Below, piece after piece: positions 54,678 to 64,000 of a stretch of 64,000 nt of DNA. Position 1 is the first letter of the stretch. Each line of letters opens with the position of its first letter. This DNA is from Trichuris trichiura (Eukaryota > Nematoda > Enoplea > Trichinellida > Trichuridae). The DNA is taken from NCBI GenBank assembly GCA_037903355.1, contig JBAJFE010000014.1:2294001-2358000 (forward strand), written 5' to 3'. The translations under genes and the position numbers were made by a program. Below the pieces are notes generated by a model. It saw only the letters and a list, made by a program, of their open reading frames with translations, was not told the origin of the DNA and made no database searches.

Positions 54678-57600
54678 ATGAAGGATCGAGATAGAGATGA
54701 AGACGGACGTGAGGAGTGCGGTCCTCTGCTTTCCGAGTGCAGAGAAGAACCTCCTTCGAAACGCCGAGGTGCTTTACTATATTTCAATCCGTATTGCTTT
54801 TAATGACTTGGTAATTTTAGCACTTGAATTTGAAGAGATTTATCTGCGAAGTATTCCATCTGCGAACGCCTACGAGAAATCATTCATGCATCGGGATGTG
54901 GTTAGTCATGTAGCTGCTAGCAGGTGCGCGGGTTTTGCCAAAGAACATGGTTGGTTGCTTGATGGTCATCTATCTCTTAAATTAAATTGCGTTAGCCAAT
55001 TTTCAAATGCTAAAAAACTCTACTCTTTGGCTTTTAAAGATAATTTCTTACAGTTATTCTTCATGGTACAGCGTACTACGTTAAAGTACTTGAATTTTAC
55101 GTCATTCATTTAACTATACAGTGAAGCATCCGAACCTGACGATGAAAACAACAGAACGACCCTACATAGTAAAGATGTTCAGGCAAATATTTCGCCACTT
55201 ATTTTTAAAAAGCTGTTTCGCTTTTTTACATCATTTTTTTGTTTCGACGAGAACATCCTCCCTGCTAAGTTTAAAGTGCTTTGGTTTTTGTAAGATTAAA
55301 ATTTACTGACCACTCTAGTCCTACTGTAGGACATTTTCCTTAGATAGCTGGCACTTGCCTATTCTTAGCTCTCTAGTCTGATAACAACGAGTTCTCGTTT
55401 CTGAAGTACAATTTAATCGGGTTTCGAGCTGTTGCTGTTTTGTTTCAAACTGAGTCTGGAACATCTTTGAAACCCTATCTTGCTCTCAATGATGGACTTC
55501 GCTTAAATGGAACAATTTCTGGGTATCTGCAGTTGCCCACAAAGAGCAAAGTGTACACCACCCGAGTATTTCCCAAGGGATTGCAGGGCATTGCGCCAGG
55601 ACTGACGGAATACTCAATAGGTGACGGGAAATCTGATTTTTTTAGTAGAAGTTGCGAGTGGAAGTTTGTTGTGAGCGCAGAGGCAGAGGATGAGATGGAA
55701 AGCAGAAGAATAACAACGTTATGCCAATATATCGGTCTGAAATGTTTTTGATAACTTGAACAAGTTACGCTAACATGAATCGCATCCACCGGCAAGCTAC
55801 TTAAGTATGGAAATCGCGCGGGCAATTGTTGGTAGCTCGTTCGATCTCAAAGCTAGCAAGGCTTTACTGAAAAAAAAATTTGGCCGGGAAAACTGGAGAA
55901 GTATCGCCTCCCCTTTTTTGCCTTAATTTTTTCTGTAGTCGAGGGGCCAACTTCGGCCATTCACATCATGGGTGCGATGGCAACCCTAAGCTCGGAAAAC
56001 ACTTGAACAGCACAAAACATGGCAGAATTATAAATAAAGTGTCAAATAAATTTTTTTGAGTTAATAGAACGACCTGGGGACTGCTAATACACGAGTTACA
56101 GGCTTTCTAAAACAAGACTTCGGTGTAGCATGTTGCTGTCTTCCATTTTTTCCGGAATGTCTTTATCATCCAAGTTACGCTTCGGCAGATGGGGTTCAGA
56201 TAATGAGTGTTCCGCTATATTTGAAGATCACTAAGCTTAATTCCTTATTATTTTTACAGGGTAATTGCTCTGCGGGTAGTATTAATGCTAACTTTGGTAT
56301 CCTGATGTTTCTTTTAGTCATCTGTTTTGTTTCAAAACAGGAAACTGGATAAAGCATATACATGTTTAACTTCGACCACGCATTAAGCACTTAGCTTACT
56401 AGTGCCTACACTGGTTATAAACGCCTGATTTATTGTGTGAGAAAATTGTTCTTCGTACACATGTTTCTTTTTAGGACGGATTTCATAATTACTGCGAGCG
56501 TTGATGGGCATGTGAAGTTTTGGAAGAAGCTGCATAACGAAGGAATAGAATTTGTGAAGCACTTCCGTTGTCACGCGGGTATGTATTGTCTCAACATTTG
56601 TAGTAAAGTTGAACATAGAGCTTCTTTGATAAGAGCAATTTGGTTTCATGTGTAAAGGTGTCTGTTGCAGTCTTTTCCTGCCGATAGTACTGAAGGTGGA
56701 ATGGTACTAAAGAGGTATTATTTCAGCTTCAGTACTGGCAACAAGAAAAGACCGCAGCAGATACTACCTTCACAACATTTTCAGTATTGAAAACATTACG
56801 TCCCGTAAGACAGGGATACTGAAGCTGGCTTAGACTGTAGACCTTTGAATGCTCACTTCAGCGTTAAACGACGCCAGAAGGCCAATGAGCCCTGAAATAA
56901 AAAAATACACGTAGTAGAATAAGCGTTTCGATATCTCCAACCGTTCTAATAGAATAGAGATTAGAATGTCCTCAATTAAACAGCGCTTGTGACATCCCGG
57001 GCGCCGACGTGTGAAAGATTAGGAAACTGCAGTAGAGAACCCTTAGCGTTTTTGTTAATGTTTACCGAAAGAACCAGTTCTACAGTTATAAGCATTTAAT
57101 CAGCAGATTCTTAGGGATTTCATTTTCAGTGTTTCAGCCTGAAGGCTCCATCGATTAAATACTGTTAGCCCTTGGTTACCGCATGATTCCGGCGCACGAA
57201 TCAGCCACGCCTTAAAAATTCCTCTTAAAATGTTCATGTCCCCAAAACAACCCTTCCTATGTGTACTATCGTTCAATATCACTGACTTTCAATATCAACA
57301 TTCCTATGGATGGATGGGCGACTCAGTTGCATGGAGGCATCAAATATCACTTGACGTTCTGGATAGAAAATGGCGAAAGGATAATATTGATAATGACACA
57401 ATGTTCTAAAGTAGTTCTTGCCGTATAGAAGACAGAAGAATGAAAAGAGGGAAGTAAAGTCAGAAAGCAATCGTTTATCTTCTTTACCTTCATTTCTGTG
57501 TACAGTCTATTCCGTTTTCGCTTTATTTTTATTCATCGTTTGGTTGTATTCTCTTTTATTCCTGTTTACTTTTGTTAACTTTTTTATTTATTATTTTTTT

Positions 57601-60600
57601 GGCAAAAGTTTAACTTAGTCTTATTATCATTTCAAGTGCTTCATGTTCTGTGGTAATTCATTACTTTTGCTTCATTAACGATAGAAGGGAAATTACTTCT
57701 AAAACAATGGACTTCCTGTCCACCTTTAAGAATTGCGGTGTATCCAAAACCTGCTATTCATGTGGCCTTACCATTACGCGCTGATGATGGAGCAACATGC
57801 ACACTGTAAGCTTCGAAATTAAAGAGCTATCTTGATTAGAAATGAATCGGACTAATTTTCGTAAAAGTGTGAATAAGCCAGTATATCGGCCATTATGAGT
57901 TACAATATTAATGCAGTTACTGGCTGGCACTTGGCTTTTTCGATACTTCAAAAATGCTCTCGTTGATTAGCAATTTATGTGAAACGAAGACGATAGCGGC
58001 TAGCGTTTTATAGTCTCTGGGAATAGCTATGCACTTAAATTTTGGGAAATTCTAGCGTTATAATAGTCTTCTATACATTTCATGCTTTCATGATAGGTTT
58101 ATCTGCACCTTAATTTTTTGTAATACTAAGCGGCTTGGATAATAAGCTTGTTTCAAGTTCTCACATAAATAGCCTACCAAGTACGTAACAAAAAAAACAT
58201 ATAAAACCTGGAAAACTGCGTCTGCATTTGCGAAACGAGGTTTTTGCATAGTATGATTATTATTTGTGAGGTCTGTTGCTTTTATGAAACATCCTACTTC
58301 GGTACCAGTTCTGACGTTAAAGGTTTTTGCTTTCGTATCTTTGTCATCGTTCTGCTGTGCTGTCTTTTGCCAACTCGCACTGCCCTCGCTTCCTTGAAGA
58401 ACGCGGACCCTGTACTCTCCAGAAGGGCATATTGAAGTATGTATTATTTTGCTTGCTGCCAAAGCAAGTGTTCGAAAAACCTTGTTTAACGTCCCTGGTA
58501 AAGAACAGCTTGGTTAATCTGTTCACTTTGTAAGATATCAGAATTTCTTTTTTTTCCCTGTTTCAAAGGCCAAGTTTAGCATCAACGATTTTAATTTCAG
58601 GGCTGATAACCCATTTGTCGATCAATTACAATGGAACATTGATGTACACAATGTCTTGTGACCGTTCTATAAAAATATTTGACGTTTGCAACTTTGATAT
58701 GATCAATATGTTTCGTTTGGACTACGTCCCTTCCACTGGCAGTTGGATTCACAATCCCGCCGATGCAGTCGCGGCTTTTGCTGTTGCTGAGCGTGACTCC
58801 GTTAGTATACGCATTTACGATGCAAGGGGATCTGGCGAACCGTTGCACGTTTTTGAGAAGATGCATCCAAAGGAAGTTTGCTTAATAGAGGTAGAAGTGC
58901 TTTTTTATTTCTTTCGTGAAATAGCCGTTTTGTCTTTCAGTATAATTACGCTTTCGAAACGGCTATCTCTATCGACCAGATTGGGATGATTGAATATTGG
59001 ACCGGTCCAAAGCATGCGTACGAATTCCCAACTCGCGGTGTCGATTGGCAGTACAAAGTTGAAACAGATTTATACGAACTCGTGAAAGCCAAAGTTGTAC
59101 CTCTTTGTTTGACCATTCGTCCAGATGGCAAGGAATTTGTTGTTTTCTCGAACGACGGAAAGCTTCGATTCTATAAGTGAGCTTCATTTTAACTGCTTTC
59201 ATGTTTTCATGAAAGAACATGTACCGGGGTGCTTTATATCACCCACTGACATGTGAAGTCGTTTTATTTACTAATATTATTGGATATATGATTTCTTCTA
59301 ACCGATGAACAGATGTTCATGATAGAACTTACTACGTGCCCGTTTAAAAATGTCGGGTCAACCACTTAATTTTACTACCTATGACCCCACTTAAACCTAA
59401 ACAAAAAATAGCGTACGGCAGTGCGCATTTCTCAGTAATACTTACGAAAGACCTTTACTATTACTATTACTGTTGTTGTTTTTGTTGTTAATAAACTATT
59501 TTCGAGTTGGTGTAAATTGCTGTTGCAGGTTTTCGAATGGGAAGATAACTAAGGTTATCGACGAAGGCCTTAAAAACTACGTCGAATCGAAGGAACGTTA
59601 CAACCTGGGAAACCTTGACTTCAGCCGAAAAGTTGCTATTGAAAAAGAACTTTATCAGAACACTAACTCGCTGCAGTTCACGAAAGTTGTTTATGACGAT
59701 ACTGGTAACTTCCTTATTTACCCTACAATGATCGGCATAAAAGTGCTCAACGTCAAGACGAACAGATGCGTACGAATTTTAGGTAGGAGCTCTTTCATGT
59801 TTCCTTGCTTTTGGGAAGTTTTCCAATTCTGTTTTCTGCTACGGTGGTGACTAAAAACCGTTCAAGAATTCAAAGTGTAGTTTGGAAAGTCGGTAATTTT
59901 TGGGTCTTCAGCGGCGAGTTTGAACGTAAAAATACGATTAAGCGAGTGGTATGCTGATGCGTAGGATTCAGGTAAAGACGTAGTTTGTTAGTAGTTTAGG
60001 GTTTGCATTTTGGTAAAGGCTCTGATTTCCTCGCTATCTGTCCCGTGTGCGGTTCGAATTACGACAGGTTGCTAGTAAACTTATCCAAGTGGGTACTAGT
60101 GATTGTCACGATTTCACCAACATATTTCCCTCTATCTCGGTTAGTGTTGGTCCAAAGTCGAGTAAAAAATGCTTATTTGGTTTTTCCTAAGGCAACATTT
60201 GGCTCTTGAAAGGAATTGAAAAACGAAGTTGCGAAGAACCGTCACAAAAATCTCAATATTTATTGATAATTGTACGACTCGTTTGGTTCTGTAATACAGG
60301 TACCTTCTCTCCAGCTTCACGAACTTATTGCGTAAGAGTTTCTCCGTTTTTACGAAGAAATGCAATAATAGGAGGCTGTTACAATTTATATCGTTTTCCT
60401 GACGTCATGCAGCGGCCACCCACAGCCATTTTGCACGAAATCGTCAAGTGTCCAGTCTTGCTGCTTACAGACGAACGAACAGCGCTGGTAACAAGTCCCT
60501 TCAGTTCTAACCCGTCACCGGGGTTAGGGCCAGAATCCTGAAGGTCGATTTCCTAAAAGGTCGAAATCGTAGATGAGTCAAAATGCTGACACGTCGAAAT

Positions 60601-62568
60601 TTCCAGTAGATTGAAAATGCACTGTAAAGTATAGCCTTTAGGCAGTTGAGCATTGGCATCTGGGTGAGGAATATATTTCAGTAGAGGCATTATTGTAATC
60701 GCCTTGTGAAGGCATAGCTATCGTTTCGTCGACTTACGAGTGTTCGCCCTACGAACAATTTTTCCGGTCCCATGAACCTTCGTTATCCGGGAAACCTTAT
60801 TACTTTCATTTTCACTCCCCGTATGACAAGAACTAGCTCATATAGGTTTTTTAAGTTCTAGAAAACGAAATGTTTTGACCTAAACAGTAGCTCTGCGTCA
60901 GATTGGATGCGTTTATGAATAGTTTTTTCTAAACGGTTTTTGCCGCATTCAGTGTGTGGATGGCGCGTACATTGCATGCGTCTATTCTGCATTTCAGCTG
61001 GTACACCGCCGTGAAGCGGATCTAACAGTGAAACAAGCCGTCCTTTTTAAAGTTCTTTTTTGCGTAAGCAATTTGCTTGTCACTGAAGAGCTTATGGACT
61101 GAGCAACAGCATCAAATCTTAAAAATGCTCATACTGTAATTAGAATACTATGTTGTCAGATAATAATCATTGGTGAACAGTCATAATATTTTTGCTCAAT
61201 GTAGCTGAAGATTTCGAAATACAAAAGTCCTGAATCATCAAGCTTTGATGCTGTCCCGTTTTCCTCACAGTCGGCATACGTAACTTCCGCCTAAGTCCAA
61301 ACGTTTAAGGAGACTACATGTGCATTGTTGTCGTCGTCCATTTTCGGCTAAGAGTTAGGTGGTGTACACTAACAAAGAAAAACAGGAGAAAACAGTCCAT
61401 TATGGTGATTCAAGATTTTTGTCTTTCGCGCTTTGGAAAAAGACTCGCTGCCAACGCAGTATTACATAGTTACGTTTCAGGAAAATCGGAAAACGTTCGA
61501 TTTTTATGCATTGCCCTTTGTCGTTCTGTGCCTTCGACTTTCGGTGTGGAGTCTGGTCGGGGACAAGCTGCCGCTGCTATTACCATGGAAATGGAGGCCT
61601 CGGATAATCCAATTCTAAAAAGGAACGATCCCGATCCGATGATCGTATCTAGCGCGTACAAGAAGAATCGATTTTACTTATTTACGAATTCAGAACCTTT
61701 TACTTCGGCTACCCAAGATAATGAAAGAGATGTTTTGAACGAAAAACCTCGACAGGAAGATTTGTTAACCAGCATTCCGGTTTGTTCTCTTACCGTTTTT
61801 GCAAATGAGAACAATTGCATTGCAGGAAGAACCAACCTTCAAACATCTGATTGAATCATGTGTCATTCACACAACCATGGGAGACATTCATTGTAAGCTG
61901 TACCCTAAAGAGTAAGTAATATTTTCAGTCTTCCTCTGCAACTGTTAATATTGTTATTATGCGTGCGTAAGGAAAACAGTGAAGCTCCTAGAATGACTTT
62001 CATTTGCCTAAATGAATTTGTTTTATGTGTAGGTGCCCAAAGACAGTTGAAAATTTTACTACACTTGCGAAAAATGGTTATTACAATGGAAATGTGTTTC
62101 ATCGCGTGATCAAGAGTTTTATCATACAAACTGGTGATCCCACAGGTTGGTAAGCCGCCTTTATTATTATGCTGTCTTTACAGTAGCATTGTAGGATCGG
62201 GTACTGGTGGTGCTAGTATGTGGGGCCATGATTTCGAGGATGAATTTCATCCAGGCCTGAAGCATGATAGGCCCTTCGTAATGAGCATGGCAAATTGTGG
62301 ACCGAACACCAATGGATCCCAATTCTTTATCACAGTCACGCCTGCTGTACGACATTACCTCCGTTTTTCTTTTCATGCCGTCCCCGTGTTGCAGGCTCAC
62401 CTTGACAAAAAGCATACAATTTTTGGACTCGTCCACAAGGGCATGGAAGTTGTGCAGAACATAAACCAGGTTAAGACGAACCCGAAAAACAACAGACCTT
62501 TCGAGGAAATTTCAATTGTGAGCATTAGCTTCCCATCGACTTTGCAAGATGGAGAGCCTCACTCTTGA
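54678..62568 (+). CDS. PPWD1: PPWD1: WD40 and cyclophilin peptidyl-prolyl isomerase
   Basis: Eleven exons join in frame to 633 residues (human 646): 54678..54768, 54821..54923, 56475..56578, 58601..58890, 58941..59176, 59529..59782, 61481..61779, 61826..61911, 62033..62145, 62195..62346 and 62395..62568. PPWD1 is a nuclear prolyl isomerase of the late spliceosome (C complex). WD40 part: [66 protein letters not shown]. Linker: [14 protein letters not shown]. Cyclophilin part: [37 protein letters not shown] and [16 protein letters not shown]. It retains the active-site R (FHRVIKSF), F, and Q/F of SQFF. The usual W in the substrate loop is replaced by H (AAHLDKKHT against human PWLDNKHT). Three introns of 1.5-2.0 kb are unusual for this genome. 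A TTTAAG acceptor lies 3 nt before the ATG. Confidence 0.95.
54924..56474 (+). other. Long PPWD1 intron 2
   Basis: 1,551 nt. An open frame at 55440..55751 contains [14 protein letters not shown], faintly like the reverse transcriptase YTTRV(P)QG segment, but nothing around it supports a transposon. No other feature is seen. Confidence 0.4.
56579..58600 (+). other. Long PPWD1 intron 3
   Basis: 2,022 nt, AT-rich, with no supported gene or repeat on either strand. Confidence 0.5.
59783..61480 (+). other. Long PPWD1 intron 6
   Basis: 1,698 nt with no supported gene or repeat. Confidence 0.5.
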
Positions 62569-63742
62569 CTTTGACATTTTCGTTAATACACAAGAACATG
62601 AAAAGCTTTAGCTATTTCAACGCTCTGATAATTAAATTGGGGCCTACTGTAAAGATTTGAAGAATTGTAATTTTATCTCACGGAGCAAAGCCAGCTCAGT
62701 TGTCTTTCGTTTGTCTGGCATTTCCGTTCCTTATTTTCATAACCTTTAGCTGCCTGCTAAAATTCTGACGATTTTTCTCTTGTTAAATTATACAGACTGT
62801 TAGTTTTCTTGCCATCAGATATTTGTAAGAATGATACGTACTCGATTCTTTTATTTCCCGTTTTCCGTCTATTCTTTTTGTTAGAAAGACATTAATAAGT
62901 AAGAAATTAAACAGTTATTGTTCTAGAGGAATGCTTTAGTTTTTTATTAATATTTTTGCATCAGTGACGAAAGGCGCAGTTGTTTTTTGGCAAGGCTCAT
63001 ACAGTAAATCTAGTAGTACATTCCAAAAGATCGCGACGTGAAACCATTTCTAGCTTCGCTAAATGTAACAGCGTTTCTTTGTATGGCGACGTAAGTATCA
63101 ATTCGGACTAAGTTATCGAAATCAGTGATTTGAGACTAGCTCGGTCAAGTCCACAAATTGCTGTTTAATTTGAAAGGCGCAGTGGTATACGCAGAAGATT
63201 CAGTTTTAAGGATATTGCGGGTATCGTTTCTACTCAGGGTTCGAACTCTGTGTGGGATGAGACATTCAAAATCGACCTCTAATTTTTCTTTCTTGTTGCA
63301 TTCACTCATTGCCGTTTGGATTCGGCGATAATAAAATATCCTAATAACGGATCATTTGATATCTGATGGCGTCGTTGCTGCTGTGCAATTTTGCTATGCT
63401 CATAAGGCTAGTTTTGGTGTTTAGAAAGTGTTGTAAATGGGACGTGTACGGATTTCAACACCTCTTCAATCACTCGAGCACGCACTAGAACAGGCGAGTT
63501 AGCAACCACCATAGTTAAATGATATACTCATGTAGAAGCAACGATAGCTAGCATTCTTCCGATACATAACAGAAAGGGAAATGTTTAGATATCGAGTGAA
63601 AACTGCAAGTTGTTTGTAGGAAGGTTAATCGATCACACCGCTTTTTCAAGGCAAGTACTGATGCTATACGGAGGATGGGAAAATCCAAATTGCCAAGTTT
63701 CTTTGCTTTTTTATTTGTTTAGGAAAAAAACAAAAAAACCAC
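62569..63742. other. Intergenic region after PPWD1
   Basis: No supported gene. A tRNA-like stretch near 63174-63255 (A-box and B-box look-alikes) does not fold as a tRNA and is listed as rejected. Confidence 0.45.
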
Positions 63743-64000
63743 AATGAAAAAACTTTATTACGGAACGGTTCCCGTTGATGTTTATGAAAAGAGACTCCGG
63801 AGCTTTCGGGTCATTCGAGACCTGTCATCAGCAGTCTAAAGTTGTAAATATTTACAACTTTAGACCGCTGATGACGGGTCTCGAATGACCCGAAAGCTCC
63901 GGAGTCCCTTTTCATAAACATCAACGGGAACCGTTCCGTAATAAAGTTTTTTCATTATGAAAATATATGGTCCCGTACCAAGACACCACATTTTCAGAAA
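63743..64000. mobile_element. Fold-back repeat insertion, cut by window end
   Basis: A nearly perfect palindrome, arms 63743..63849 and 63850..63956, centred on GTAAATATTTAC. It is followed by the one-sided family tail (GGTCCCGTACCAAGACACCA) to the end of the window. It is the closest relative of the 3.7 kb copy. Each arm has a hammerhead-like core; the left arm has a C-to-T type change that weakens its stem. The target duplication cannot be seen because the right flank is outside the window. Confidence 0.68.
63868..63904 (+). ncRNA. Hammerhead-like ribozyme core (mirror copy at 63795-63831 on minus)
   Basis: CTGATGA (63868..63874), C, stem GGGTC (63876..63880), loop TCGAAT, stem GACCC (63887..63891), GAAA (63892..63895), then GCTCCGGAGTC. 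The core is complete apart from the extra C before the stem. The short palindrome CTCCGGAG could act as stem III in a dimer, as proposed for short-stem hammerheads in retroelements. Confidence 0.42.

Noticed and set aside
55440..55751. 103-residue open frame with [11 protein letters not shown], faintly like a reverse transcriptase segment
   Set aside because: No YxDD, no neighbouring RT blocks and no terminal repeats. Too weak to call, and not a plausible missing RT for the LTR element.
63174..63256. tRNA-like stretch (GCGCAGTGGTATACGC and GGTTCGAACTC)
   Set aside because: Box A and box B look-alikes are present but about 55 nt apart, the T-stem does not pair well, and there is no acceptor stem. 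At most a tRNA-derived relic.

Overview
This window looks like the nuclear genome of an invertebrate, most probably a nematode. The evidence is a set of ordinary eukaryotic genes split by introns of mostly 45-51 nt (a few of 1-2 kb), a secreted cysteine-rich TIL protease inhibitor, a DEX-1-like nidogen/EGF membrane protein, and a splice acceptor only 3-10 nt upstream of several start codons, as expected with spliced-leader trans-splicing. An enoplean (clade I, Trichuris-like) worm fits best, but that placement is inference; no rRNA or mitochondrial marker is present.

Layout. 0.2-2.9 kb, minus: a two-exon TIL inhibitor. 3-9 kb: no genes supported, several fold-back repeats. 9.2-11.9 kb, minus: CTP synthase. 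13.1-15.8 kb, plus: RPF1 (Brix domain). 18.1-18.7 kb, minus: a small secreted proline-rich orphan. 21.9-29.4 kb, plus: alsin/ALS2 (RCC1, MORN, VPS9). 29.6-31.8 kb, plus: Notchless (NLE1), starting 220 bp after ALS2. 32.9-38.5 kb, minus: DEX-1-like protein with two NIDO domains. 39.8-43.5 kb: an intact, apparently very young LTR retrotransposon. 43.5-49.9 kb: gene-poor, with mariner and fold-back remnants. 49.9-52.8 kb, minus: PP2A B55 regulatory subunit. 54.7-62.6 kb, plus: PPWD1 (WD40 plus cyclophilin). 62.6-64 kb: no gene, ending in a long perfect hairpin repeat.

Most host genes are housekeeping: nucleotide synthesis (CTPS), ribosome assembly (RPF1, NLE1), splicing (PPWD1), phosphatase targeting (B55) and Rab/Rho signalling (ALS2). 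Both RPF1 and NLE1 act in 60S assembly, but nothing shows co-regulation.

Two mobile-DNA observations stand out. First, the LTR element has 614-bp LTRs with no difference seen, a 5-bp target duplication and intact gag and protease-integrase frames, but no reverse transcriptase or RNase H, so it must have been copied by an enzyme supplied in trans. Second, at least seven copies of a fold-back repeat family share one terminus, and four are flanked by 13-15 bp target duplications. Some carry a hammerhead-ribozyme-like core (CTGANGA, hairpin, GAAA) whose hairpin stem shows compensatory changes between copies. A Penelope-like retroelement origin is the leading hypothesis.
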